Below, piece by piece: positions 19,711 to 32,169 of a stretch of 60,392 nucleotides of DNA. The first letter of the stretch is position 1; every line of letters begins with the position of its first letter. The DNA is from Folioceros fuciformis. Taxonomy: Eukaryota > Anthocerotophyta > Anthocerotopsida > Anthocerotales. The stretch is from NCBI GenBank assembly GCA_049999805.1, contig JBNGIO010006095.1, forward strand, positions 1-60,392, written 5' to 3'. The notes below the pieces were generated by a model. That model had not been told where the DNA came from. It saw nothing but the letters and a program-made list of their open reading frames with translations, and searched no databases. A program made the translations under genes and the position numbers.

Positions 19711-20855
19711 ATCCAGGAAGGTAAGGAAGAGGAGTTACTTGCCTCAAACCAATTGCTCCTTGGGAAACCCCTGATGCTGCCCTTTGCTGACCACTAACTG
19801 CTTTTCTGCCATTCCATAGCAACCCCTTTGCTCTGTGTTGGAAAAGGTTGAAGAGTTCTGATGCTGCCTGTACGTGATGTATCCACAGGGTCAATTCAAA
19901 CTAGCAAGAGGGCAGATGGCCAGCTTGCACAGTTTTGCATAACCAAGGACCGGGGAACGAAGTACCACCATATAGCTCCCGCAAACATCGCCTGCCTAGA
20001 CTTGCGTCCGGCAGGTTTCGGGGCTGTTTCGCTGCAGCTCATGGTTGCTCTGATGGCACCCCACTTCTGGGTCGCAGGGATCGTTTAAACAGCCTTCTTG
20101 GCTGCAATTTTTTAGGGCCCATCGACAGGGCATTCGGTGAAAGCAAGCCCGGAGAACGGATGCATGCCGCAGAACAGATGAGAATACCTAGTGCTCGTCA
20201 CGAGAAAATTACCCTGCTGTCTCTGAAGGGGAGGAGAGTCAACCCCAACCCACGTCTGTCCACCCCGCAAAAATCTGCACTGAAGGCCCCAGAGCTTGAA
20301 AACACAAGGCGTGAGAGTCGCTTAGGCACAGTAGGCTTCTTTTGCAGGGCTTACGATTGTGCAGGCGATACAGTGTTGCAATCCAATCTGCAGGACTCAG
20401 GGTATCTGACCGATGCTGGGCATTCCAGGTCGAACGCGGTACAGTCTGCTTGGCTTTTCACCAATTCAGGATTTGCCATGAATTTCAGTCGTGCGAAAGC
20501 TCCAGCAGGACATTGAGGCATGGTTTGTGGCAGTTGACCGTTGCTGATCACCACAGAGAACCTTCAAGTATCTGGACTTGGTGCACAGCGATGGAAGAGC
20601 GGGCTCACATGATCACCTTGCCCCTAGAGGAGCGCTCGTCGAGGACTTCTCAGCGTTGGACGAAGTGTTTTCTGCTCCGTTTGCAGCGTCCTCCCTAGTA
20701 GATGAAGAACATGGGGTCAGGAGTGACAAGGAGAATTTTGTCAGGTATCCTTATTTCCACACATGGAATCCTTGTACATCGTTGGGATATGGCGAAGTTT
20801 CTTGCTGGTTTCATATAATGGCTAGCTTGGTCTGATTCTTCGCTGGTACTTGCAG
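19711..20855. other. Divergent spacer and possible upstream exons
   Basis: Separates two divergently oriented PPR genes. An intron of 111 bp (donor after 20744, acceptor ending 20855) precedes the plus-strand gene, and a frame open from about 20548 to 20744 joins it in phase, but this frame has no ATG, so at least one further 5' exon is probably hidden here. A frame from 19935 to 20516 is long but unrecognised. Confidence 0.45.
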
Positions 20856-22644
20856 CAAAGTGTGCAAAGATGATGACCAGCTGTTCGACGCAGTGAGGGC
20901 TTTGGACCTCATGTGCAAGCAGGGAATCCAGGTGTCGGTGGGTATTTGGTATTCTTTGTTGAAGAGGTGCATGGCTCAGAAGAGCCTAGCCATGGGACGG
21001 TATGTGCATGCCCTTGCATACCGAAGTGGGTACAACCGCAACATTTTTCTAGGAAACCACATCATCCGCATGTATGCCTCTCATGGCAGTCTAGCAGAGG
21101 CCAACCAGGTGTTCAGAACACTTCCGGCACCCAATGCTTTTGTCTGGACTTCAATGATTACAGCCTACGCGGAACATGGGGAAGCGGAGCAGGCCATAAG
21201 ACTGTATTTGCAGATGCGGCAATCCAGTGTGAAACCAAATGACTACATGTTTGTGGCAGTGTTGAAAGCCTGTGCAGACATCGGTGATTTGGCATCAGGG
21301 AAACTGGTACATGCTGATTTGGTGGGCAGCTGCTTCGAGGTGAATGGGTTTGTGGTGAGTGCACTGGTGGACTTATATGCAAAGTGGGGAAGTCTGGAGG
21401 AGGCTCGAAGAGTCTTCGACAAATTGGTAACCAAGGATGTGGTGGCATGGAATACTATGATTGCAGGATATGCCCAGCACAGTCTTGGTCAGCAAGCTAT
21501 CGCCCTGTATACAGACATGAAGCGAGATGGCGTGTTGTTTCTTGGCAACCAAGCGACGTTTGCAATTGCTCTGAAGGCATGTGGCAGTGCCGGGGCGATA
21601 TATGAGGGTAGACGAATCCACGTTCAGGTCTTGGAAAGAGGCTTTGAAGCAGACGTGGTGGTGGGCAATGCACTAGTAGACATGTATGCAAAATGTGGGA
21701 GCATGGAGGACTGCCACACACTGTTTAGCAGACTGTCCACGAGGGACACAGTGACATGGACTGCCCTCATTGATGCATATGGCCAGCACAATGACTCGGC
21801 AATGGCTGTGCAGTGTTTCGAGGACATGCTGCAACAGGGGGTGGACCCAGATGCCGCTACGTTTTCTTGCCTCCTTACTGCATGCAGCCATGTGGGCCTG
21901 GTGAGCATGGGCAGTCACTACTTTCGAACGATGGAGGAGGAGTACGGCATTTTACCAGGAATTGAGCACTACAATAGCATGGTTGATATTCTTGGAAGGT
22001 CTGGACAACTGGGCGAGGCAGAACTTCTTCTTCGAACAATGCCCTACGAAAATCCTACTGTGGGTTGGATGTCTCTGCTGACTGCCTGTAGACAGCATGC
22101 TAACGCAGAGCTAGGAAGGATATGTTTTGACCGCTTGGTCCAACTGGAACCCAATCAGGCTGCTGTCTACGTGCTTATGTCCAATATATATGCCAAGGAT
22201 GGACGGTGGCAGGACGCAGATAAAATAGAGAACATGCGACAGGATGCAGGAGCTCGTAAGAAGCCTGCAAAGGCCTCGGTCGAAGTGGATCACAAGGTGC
22301 ATGAATTCATTGTGGGCGACATAACAGAGGACACTCGCGCAAAGTTAAGGAGCTTAAATCTTATGAATGGAGACGTACCTGATGCAGGCATGATGTTGGA
22401 CCCAGATCCGATCAAGGATGATGCTCTTTGTGGACACGCTGAGAAGCTTGCATTGGCTTATGGTCTCCTCAACACACCCGAAGGAACCACCTTGCTGGTA
22501 ACGAAAAATCTGCGGATGTGTGACCATTGCCACAGAGGCACGAAGATCATCTCCAAGATTGAGAATAGGGAGATCATAATTAGAGACGCCCACCGAGTTC
22601 ATCACTTCAAGGGTGGCGTTTGTTCGTGTGGAGACCACAATTGA
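20856..22644 (+). CDS. PPR protein with DYW:KP-type deaminase domain (5' exon incomplete)
   Basis: Last exon of a PPR editing-factor gene; about 595 residues seen. An acceptor (tacttgcag) at 20855 and phase-2 junction make Ser-Lys-Val-Cys the first residues after the intron. PLS motifs run from SLAMGRYVHALAYRSG to a terminal P2-L2-S2 and E1. The PG box is replaced (RKKPAKASVEV), and a shortened linker leads to CGHAEKLALAYGLLN (HxE), CDHCHRGTK (zinc CxxC) and VHHFKGGVCSCGDHN at the end. Thus the catalytic and zinc residues are kept but the terminus is D-H-N, not D-Y-W. This layout fits the DYW:KP variant linked to U-to-C editing. It is closest in linker form to the gene at 32170-35520. One P motif (GVLFLGNQATF) is two residues too long. 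Confidence 0.88.
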
Positions 22645-22806
22645 GAGCTGTCAGTACGAACAGAAATTCAGCATCACACTCATCCGGACTGCATTCAAGA
22701 GACTTACTCAGGTTGTGGAAGCTGTGGACCCTATCAGGGCCAAAGCCATTTGAAGGTTGCCGTTAAATCCAGACAACAGATTCCACAGTAGTCACAAACA
22801 GGTGTA

Positions 22807-25428
22807 TCAGACTGGGATCCTCGCGTCCAATTGGTTATTTAATTCTGATAGCTTTGCATACACAGGTTGGGTGTGGGGCTGATTGTCCAGCCCCACTAAG
22901 AACGTGTACACCTTGCCCTGATGCTCAATCCAACTCCGACCAGCCTTCTTCCAAGCGCCTGCACGCACTCTCATGGCCTCTATCTCCTCTGCTTCATCCC
23001 ACATTCGGGCATGCACATAGATGTTCTGCATGAGGGTGTAGGCAGCGCAGTGTTTGGGCTCCACACCGACAGCCTGTTTGAAGGCACGTCTTCCACACTC
23101 CACGTTGCCATACTTCCTGCAGCCCCCAAGCAATGACAACCACACTGCCAACCCAGGCTGCGTGGGCATAGTTGAAATCAGGCCTTCTGCCTCGTCGAAT
23201 AGGCCTGCACGCCCGAGGAGGTCGACAATGCTGACATAGTGTTCTATCGTGGGTACTAGACCGTAGTCCCGACTCATGGATTCAAAGTACACCATGCCTT
23301 GGTCCACCATGCCTGTGTGACTACACGCAGACAGAATGGGAACAAATGTAACCGAGTTTGGCCGCATGCCCATCCGCTGCATCTCCTGGAAGGCTAGGAG
23401 GCTCAGCTCATAGTCTCCCCGACGAGCGTATCCAGCAATAAGTGCAGTACAGGTGAAAACATTATGGTGCGGGTACGAGTCAAAGATTTTTCGAGCCTCC
23501 ACCATGCTCCCACATCTGCCGTATGCATGTACCATGGCACTTGCCACGGTAACACTCCATTCATATCCGGCTCCCACAATGTTGTTGCACACCTTTTTGC
23601 ACATACTGAGAGCTCCCAACTTGCTACAGGCTTTTAGGAGGCACAAGAACGTGGTTTCGTCTGGTGTCACTCCGTCATCTTGCATTTCATTGTAAAGGTG
23701 CAAGGCATTCTCAGCTTCCTCTTGCTCAGCGTATCCTAAAATCATAGCATTCCATGACACTCGGTCACGACGGGACAACCTGTCAAACACATGTCGTGCA
23801 TCCAGGACGCTCCCACAACTTGCATACATGTGCACAAGAGAGTTTCCGACATATACGTCTGAATCGTAGCCGCTTTTGATGACTTGAGCGTGTAACACTT
23901 TAGCCTTCTCAAGCGAGGCTTCTTTGAATGACTGCCCATCACTCCAGGTTGCTTTTTCCATGGCAGCCATGCTACCACATGCCTTGAGCACACTGACAAA
24001 AGTTCTATCATTTGGCCTGACACGAGTCTCTTGCATTCGGGTGAATAGTTGCAAAGCGTCGTCCCCCTGGTCTTGCAGGGCATAGCCTGCAATCATTGCA
24101 TTCCATGTGACCACATCGCGCTGGGATAGCATGTCAAACACATGCCGTGCATCCACAAGGCTTCCGCAATTCGCATACATGTGTACCAGAGTGTTGCCCA
24201 CGAAGACATCTGATTGATAACCTGTTCTCACAATATCAGCATGTATAGCTCGTCCTTGCTGAAGTGCTTCCACTTTCACCCATGTCCCGTCAATAAATAA
24301 CCCCTCATCTAATGCTGCAATGCTCCCACATGCTTTCAGCACACTGGCAAATGTTCTGTCGTTTGGCTCCAGCCCTCCATCTTTCATTTCTGCATAGAGC
24401 TTCAAAGCCTCATCACCCTGTTCTTGTCGAACATATCCTGCAATCATCACATTCCATGATACCACGCTTCGCCCCGACGCATCATCAAACACGGTGCGTG
24501 CATCACAAATACTTCCACAGCTAGCATACATGTGCATGAGCGTGTTGGCAACAAAGAGATTCAAGTCGATGCCTCTCCTAAGGATTTCCGCATGAATGTG
24601 CTTCCCCCTGTGAAGAGAAGAAAGCTTGACTACCCAAGAATCTATCGCCACCTCCGTCTCCTCTGCAGCTATGCTGCTACAGGCTTTGAGTATTCCTACA
24701 AAAGTCCGTTCGTCGGGCATCACACCCTCCTCCTTCATTTGTTCATAGAGTTGCAAGGACTTGTTACCCAAATTCTCCTGAGCACACCCTGCGATCATCG
24801 AGTTCCATAAACCTACATCCCTTTGAGACAAGGTGTCAAAAACCTGCCGCGCATCCTCCATTTTCCCACATCTTGCATACATGTCCACTAGACTTGTGCC
24901 CACAAATAGGTCTGTTTCACAACTGTATTTGACAGCCTCAGCATGGACACGCTTGCCTTCATCCAGGTCAGCTAGGACAGCACACGCTTTGAGCGCGCCA
25001 ACAAATGTGTGCCTGCTGGGCTCCACACCCTGCTCCTGCATCAGCCAGTAGGTTCTCAGAGCCGCGTGACCTTGCCCACTCTTGCTGTACCCCGAAATAA
25101 GAGCGGTCCAGGAGAGCGCTGAAGGTGTGGAAAGCCTATTGAAAACCTGGATGGCATCCGCAAGACCTCGGCATTTGACAAACATGTTGACAATCCAGTC
25201 ACCCAAGTAGCCGTGGCGCTCCAGCCCACTTTTAGCAATGTGGGCATGAAGTTGCCTAGCCTTACCCAGGTCCTTCCTTCTCGTACAGGCTTGCAAGAGC
25301 GAGCCATAGACTTGGATCGAAACCTGCTGGTCGCCGAGCAGCACAGCATCCAGTACCTCATCCAGCCCCTGGCGGATCTCCAGATACTTTGCAGCCTCGG
25401 AGTCGTCACCAGTGCCTACACTGCGCAT
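22807..25428 (-). CDS. PPR protein, PLS-E type, with 17-residue insertions in L motifs
   Basis: About 873 residues from the ATG at 25428. PLS triplets are regular (ANTLMHMYASCGSICDA, NTLVHMYANCGSLVDA, NSLVHMYASCGSVLDA), ending with P2-L2-S2, E1 and a near-canonical box KKAGRSWIE and E2 (KLSELNNQLD). No deaminase. Three of five L motifs carry an extra 17 residues between the LKACGS helix and the GRxIHA helix, with a common pattern x-D-G-x-x-V-K-x-x-S-L. The gene at 28083-31100 has the same insertions. An upstream ATG exon (25516-25711) could be joined through a GC-AG intron of 85 bp (25431-25515) in phase 1, which would add a possible targeting sequence; this is a guess. Likely binds an organelle transcript. 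Confidence 0.87.
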   Translation of the reverse strand: MRSVGTGDDSEAAKYLEIRQGLDEVLDAVLLGDQQVSIQVYGSLLQACTRRKDLGKARQLHAHIAKSGLERHGYLGDWIVNMFVKCRGLADAIQVFNRLSTPSALSWTALISGYSKSGQGHAALRTYWLMQEQGVEPSRHTFVGALKACAVLADLDEGKRVHAEAVKYSCETDLFVGTSLVDMYARCGKMEDARQVFDTLSQRDVGLWNSMIAGCAQENLGNKSLQLYEQMKEEGVMPDERTFVGILKACSSIAAEETEVAIDSWVVKLSSLHRGKHIHAEILRRGIDLNLFVANTLMHMYASCGSICDARTVFDDASGRSVVSWNVMIAGYVRQEQGDEALKLYAEMKDGGLEPNDRTFASVLKACGSIAALDEGLFIDGTWVKVEALQQGRAIHADIVRTGYQSDVFVGNTLVHMYANCGSLVDARHVFDMLSQRDVVTWNAMIAGYALQDQGDDALQLFTRMQETRVRPNDRTFVSVLKACGSMAAMEKATWSDGQSFKEASLEKAKVLHAQVIKSGYDSDVYVGNSLVHMYASCGSVLDARHVFDRLSRRDRVSWNAMILGYAEQEEAENALHLYNEMQDDGVTPDETTFLCLLKACSKLGALSMCKKVCNNIVGAGYEWSVTVASAMVHAYGRCGSMVEARKIFDSYPHHNVFTCTALIAGYARRGDYELSLLAFQEMQRMGMRPNSVTFVPILSACSHTGMVDQGMVYFESMSRDYGLVPTIEHYVSIVDLLGRAGLFDEAEGLISTMPTQPGLAVWLSLLGGCRKYGNVECGRRAFKQAVGVEPKHCAAYTLMQNIYVHARMWDEAEEIEAMRVRAGAWKKAGRSWIEHQGKVYTFLVGLDNQPHTQPVYAKLSELNNQLDARIPV

Positions 25429-26100
25429 CCCTGACAGAAAAAATGATTTTCATCACCATGCCCTGAAGGATAAGAATGTCATCTCGATGCAAAACCGAAA
25501 CATCCGGTCACTTGCCTCTTCCTTCAGATGTGCCGAGAACTGCAGACCACGTCCGCCTGCAGCTCTTGTCCCATCCCTCCCGCAACCCTAAGGCTGTTTG
25601 CTGTCCGCTTGATTGACGAGGCCCGAAAGATCCCTGGCAAAGAAGGCTAGAATGGAGAGGCCATTCTAGGCGCAGTCTTTCCACCATGGCCCCAAGGTCG
25701 CCCAGCACCATATTCCTCTCACCATACACATGCTATCATTTGTGCAAGGAAGGGATGCAACGCGTTTCCCAGTTGAGACATTCCAAGAGATCGACATGGG
25801 CCGTGCATTTTCCAGCAGGCAGTCTCGCGGGTTCCTTAGACCGACAAGGTCATGGAGTTTGCTTGAGTGGCATGAAAAGGCACAGGTGTGGAATGCTGCA
25901 GAAGTAGATTAGATGTAGATCATCAATCCCCTTAACCGGGGTCGGAAAAGCTCGCACCTCTTACGTCGGCATAAAACGCTCGGAGATGGTAACGAAGGAG
26001 GCTAAAACTATCGCTCTCCTCAAAATGGAAGTGCGTCCACTAAAAGAAAGACAACCAAAAAAAAACGACAAAACGCTTGCTGGCAGATGCTGCATCTTCG
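25429..26100. other. Spacer between PPR gene 5' end and threonine synthase 3' end
   Basis: Contains the probable promoter and possible leader exon of the PPR gene (25516-25711) and the 3' untranslated region of threonine synthase on the same strand. A poly-A-like stretch (aaccaaaaaaaaacgac) lies near 26048. Nothing else recognised. Confidence 0.45.
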
Positions 26101-28082
<1,982 letters not shown>

Positions 28083-31000
28083 TCAGAAATGATGATGAAG
28101 AAGCTCCGGCCTTAACAGTGCACTCAATTCCTGCAGTTTTGCATAAATCTGTTGGCGTCGTGTTTGTGTGTGGCTTTGATCTGCTGCCAGGAAAGAGTAC
28201 ACCTTCTTGTCAAGTTCTATCCAGCTCCGCCCTGGGACTTTCCACGCACCGGCTCGCTGTCTCAGAGGCTCTAATTCCTTTGCCTCCTTCCACAACCTGG
28301 CATTTGCGTAGATGCTTGACATGAGCAGATAAGCTGCACTGTGCCGTGGTTCCAGACTGACAGCACGATCGAAGGCTCGCCTTCCCAGCTCCACGTTGTT
28401 GTACTTCCGGCAGGCACCGAGCAAGGATAACCAGACTTTGTAATCAGGCGGCACAGGCATGGACACCAGCAGCTCTTCCACTTTGTCAAATAGTCCAGCA
28501 CGGCCAAGTAAGTCCACCAGGCTTGAGTAATGGAGGACAGTAGGGATCAGTCTGTGCTCTCTGATCATAGACTCGAAGTACCAGATGCCTTTGTGCACCA
28601 TACCAGCATGACTGCATGCAGTCAGGACAGACAGGAAGGTAACTGCATTAGGCGTCTCACCAGCCATTTGCATTTCGTCGAAGCACTGGAAACAGAGATG
28701 TGATTCCCCCTGCCAGGCGTACCCGGAAATCAACGCATTCCATGCTGCCACATCAGGGTCAGGTAGCATGTCAAGCACTTGGCGAGCACGGACCATGCTG
28801 TTGCATTTACCATACGCATGAATGAGAGATGTCGCCAGATTGACATTGCGCTCCATGCCACTGGCCACGACGTCGTGATGAATCCTGTGGCACATCTCCA
28901 AAGCCCCGGCACTGCTGCACACTTTGAGGAGAGAGATGAACGTTGCCTGGTCTGGCCGTGCGTCAGACTCTTGCATTTCGGTATACATCTGCAACGCCTT
29001 GTCAACTTGTTGCTGCCTCGCATACCCCGAACTCATTGCTGTCCAGGAGACCATAAATCTCTGGGACAACGAGCCGAAGGTGTCCTGTGCGGTCAACATG
29101 TCACCACAGGTTGCATACACACAGACCAGGGTGTTACCGATGCCAATGTCCGACTCGTGTCCCATTCTTCTCAGTTCTGCATGGATGTCTCTTAGGATCA
29201 GGAGCGATTGCGGCTTCACAAGTTGTCCTTCAACTAAGCTGTCCTCTTCAGCAGAGGCTAGGGCACCACAACCTTTGAGTACGCTCTCGAAGGTCCACCG
29301 GTCTGGCCTTATGCCCCTCTGCTGCATTTCAGCATAAAGTGAGAGAGCCATGTGACCTTGTTCGTGCTGGGCGTATGCCCCAATCATGGTGTTCCACGAC
29401 ACCACGTCCTGCTGGGACAATTTGTCAAACACTAGTCTGGCGTCGCCCAGGTTCCCACTTTGAGCGTACATGTGAATCAAGGCGTTGCCTACACATTCAT
29501 CCTGCTGGCCACACGTTACAACTTGAGCATGAAGCTCCCTACCCTTGTGAAGAGCTGACAATCTGAGCCGTTGTCCATTCACCAGTGTATCCTCTTCGGT
29601 GGCTGCAATGGCAGCACATGCTGTGAGCAGGCTAGCGAATGTCCTCTTGTCTGGACTCACACCTGCCACTCGCATCTGGGAATAGAGCTGCAATGCCATC
29701 TCACTCTGGTTCTGTTGAGCATATCCTGTGATCATGGCAGTCCAAGCCACCACATCGCGTGCAGAGAGTGCATCAAAAACAAGCCTCGCATTAGCCATGT
29801 CTCCACACTTAGCATACATGTTCACTAGACTGCTGGCAATGTATAAATCCGTTTCATATTGTGCCCTCATCACTGCTTCATGGATTACCTTTCCCCGTTT
29901 CAACGAACCGGCTTTGACCACTGCTCCATCTACAAGTGTATCTCCTTCCTTGGCTGCCAAAGTACCACATGCTTTGATTGCACTAACGAAAGTCCTGTCA
30001 TTAGGAGAAACGCCCTCTCTGAGCATCTGTTCATACAATTGGAGAGCTTCCACACCATGCCCCTGCTGCGCATACACTGTAATCATGGCAGTCCATGACA
30101 CCACATCGTGTCTTGGAATTCCGTCAAAAACACACCTTGCATCAATCATGCTACCAGACTTGGCATACATGGCCAGCAAACTGCTGGCAACAAACACATC
30201 GGATTCATAGCCTCTTCTGATAACTTCGGCATGAAGCTCCCGACCCTGATCCAGGCTCTCTACTTTCAGATATTCCTCATCGACTTTAGTGTCTTCTTCC
30301 AGTTCTGCCAGACTACCACACGCTTTCAGTACACTAACGAAGGTTCTATTGCCTGGCCTCAGACCATGGGAGCACATTTCTTTGTACAAGTACAAAGCTT
30401 TCCTACCGTCTTCCCCCTGCCGAGCGTACCCAGCGATCATGACATTCCATGACACCACATCCCGCTGGCGCAGAGACTGAAAGACCGAGTGTGCATCCGT
30501 CATTCTGCCACATTTTGCATACATATCGACCAATGCTGTGCCCACAAATAATTCAGTCTGGAGCCTGCTCCTGACAGCATCATCATGAAGCTGCTTACCC
30601 TGTTCCAAATCTTTTTCGCTGCCACAGGCTTTGAGCATACCAACAAGAAGGTACTTGTTTGGACTTACCCTTTCCACCCGCATCTGCTTGTAAAATCTAA
30701 ATGCCTCTTGATTCTGTCCAGCACTGAGATGGCCTGAGATGAGTGCATGCCATGAGCCAGCCGTGCGGTGAGGCAGTTGCTTGAACACCTCCCCCACATT
30801 CCCAAAACTCCCAAACTTTACATACACCAGAACCAGCAAATTGGCGAGGTGGCCATTAGAATCAACTTTGCTCTTCACTATATGGGCATGCAGTAACTTT
30901 ACCACAGGCAATGCCTTCCTCCTAGAGCAAGCCTGCAACAAATACTCGTAAGTCGCTACCGAGGCTACACAGCCCTGCTGATGCATCAAAATGAGGGCGT

Positions 31001-31100
31001 CAAGCGCAGTCTCCAGATGTCCTTCCTCACACAGGTTCTTCACTTTGTTGGCACTCTCAGATCCGCTGTGCACGCTGTACAGGACATGGACATAGAGCAT
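28083..31100 (-). CDS. Long PPR protein, PLS-E type, with four 17-residue L-motif insertions
   Basis: About 1005 residues from the first in-frame ATG (31100); the frame stays open to 31127, and acceptor-like CAG/AGC sites just inside suggest a 5' exon, so the start is uncertain. About eight P-L-S sets are followed by P2-L2-S2, E1, a canonical PG box (KVPGRSWIELDKKV) and E2 (RQQIYAKLQELSALL). No deaminase. Four successive L motifs contain a 17-residue insertion (for example LVDGAVVKAGSL, LVNGQRLRLSAL, LVEGQLVKPQSL) before the GRELHA helix, spaced about 345 bp apart; first and last L motifs lack it. The gene at 22807-25428 shares the feature, so the two are paralogues flanking threonine synthase. 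Likely an organelle RNA-binding factor needing a deaminase partner. Confidence 0.87.
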   Translation of the reverse strand: MLYVHVLYSVHSGSESANKVKNLCEEGHLETALDALILMHQQGCVASVATYEYLLQACSRRKALPVVKLLHAHIVKSKVDSNGHLANLLVLVYVKFGSFGNVGEVFKQLPHRTAGSWHALISGHLSAGQNQEAFRFYKQMRVERVSPNKYLLVGMLKACGSEKDLEQGKQLHDDAVRSRLQTELFVGTALVDMYAKCGRMTDAHSVFQSLRQRDVVSWNVMIAGYARQGEDGRKALYLYKEMCSHGLRPGNRTFVSVLKACGSLAELEEDTKVDEEYLKVESLDQGRELHAEVIRRGYESDVFVASSLLAMYAKSGSMIDARCVFDGIPRHDVVSWTAMITVYAQQGHGVEALQLYEQMLREGVSPNDRTFVSAIKACGTLAAKEGDTLVDGAVVKAGSLKRGKVIHEAVMRAQYETDLYIASSLVNMYAKCGDMANARLVFDALSARDVVAWTAMITGYAQQNQSEMALQLYSQMRVAGVSPDKRTFASLLTACAAIAATEEDTLVNGQRLRLSALHKGRELHAQVVTCGQQDECVGNALIHMYAQSGNLGDARLVFDKLSQQDVVSWNTMIGAYAQHEQGHMALSLYAEMQQRGIRPDRWTFESVLKGCGALASAEEDSLVEGQLVKPQSLLILRDIHAELRRMGHESDIGIGNTLVCVYATCGDMLTAQDTFGSLSQRFMVSWTAMSSGYARQQQVDKALQMYTEMQESDARPDQATFISLLKVCSSAGALEMCHRIHHDVVASGMERNVNLATSLIHAYGKCNSMVRARQVLDMLPDPDVAAWNALISGYAWQGESHLCFQCFDEMQMAGETPNAVTFLSVLTACSHAGMVHKGIWYFESMIREHRLIPTVLHYSSLVDLLGRAGLFDKVEELLVSMPVPPDYKVWLSLLGACRKYNNVELGRRAFDRAVSLEPRHSAAYLLMSSIYANARLWKEAKELEPLRQRAGAWKVPGRSWIELDKKVYSFLAADQSHTQTRRQQIYAKLQELSALLRPELLHHHF

Positions 31101-32169
31101 TTCAGCTGGTGGCAATTCACACCCCACAATTCCTGTCTTTCACACGTCAATGTGACAAAGATGCCACAAAATGTTACCAGAACCGCGCCGACTGCTTAAG
31201 GTTCAAGCCCCAAGTAGGATGTTTCCTCAGCTCTTCATCCCTGGCTGAAGCGGGGGGAAGCGTGCCCACTTGCAACCAGATGCACCTACTCGTAAACCGT
31301 AATCGCCTGTACCACAAGCCCGAACGATGGGAACCTCCCTGCAGAGACACCCGTGGATCTGTTTATAACAGCCCAGAGCAAGTGCAGTGCCACCTGGTGA
31401 GCTCAGGAATACACCTGTGAGCGGCAATTTCATTCGTGTGCACACAGGCAAAGTGACTCCTACCTGTGGTAATCTCTTGTCCCAGCATTTTGAAGGATTC
31501 CAGCAAACAATTGGACAGCCCCTCTCCATCGGCATCTGAATCAGCCATCTAGCATTTGCGCAACCAGTATCCATGAGCATAGATTTCTTTCCCCACCCCC
31601 TCACTGTTACTACTCCTTAAGGGGTTCTCAGAGGAAAGGTTCTGGCAAGAAGAATGTTCAGAACTGCTATAGGTGCAAAGGATAGCGGGCTAACGGGCTT
31701 CTAATATCACTGATACTCAACCCAGCCAGTTCTCCATTCCTGCTCGTCACAGGTTTCTCAGATGGATGGATTTTCAGAGTGAGATTTTTCAGAACTGCTA
31801 CACAGGAGGCAATAGTGGGCCAAAACGATCCATCTATCATCTGTTATCATAGGCGCCGTTGCGTTTAAGCTGTACAGATTTCCCTGCGCAAGCAATATTG
31901 ATCCTCCGTTTATGCAACTTAGCTCGGTGTCTGGTCCCTCCGCGCTGTACGTACAGGAGGAGAGCGTTGTTTCCCGTCAGCAGATCGAAGGGGTCGTTCA
32001 CATGCCGACAACTGTCACCCAGACTGCTCAGGAAGTCTCAATTCCAATCAGGCAACGAGACTTATGCAGTCACCATCGGGCAAGGAAGCTTGCGCAGCTA
32101 TGGGCATTGCAACAACCACAGGGCCCATGATCTGCCCGGCCCTGGCTCACACGCTTTGCAAGCATATCC
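31101..32169. other. Divergent spacer between two PPR genes
   Basis: About 1.07 kb between 5' ends of opposite-strand PPR genes. It may contain a leader exon for the minus-strand gene (a frame MADSDADGEGL near 31548 ends at a CAG/GTAGGA donor), but this is unproven. Phrases such as tttctcagatggatgg are not recognised as any element. Confidence 0.4.

Noticed and set aside
19682-19894. Targeting exon for the 17767 PPR gene joined by a GC-AG intron
   Set aside because: The phase fits, but the frame contains no ATG and no independent support was found.
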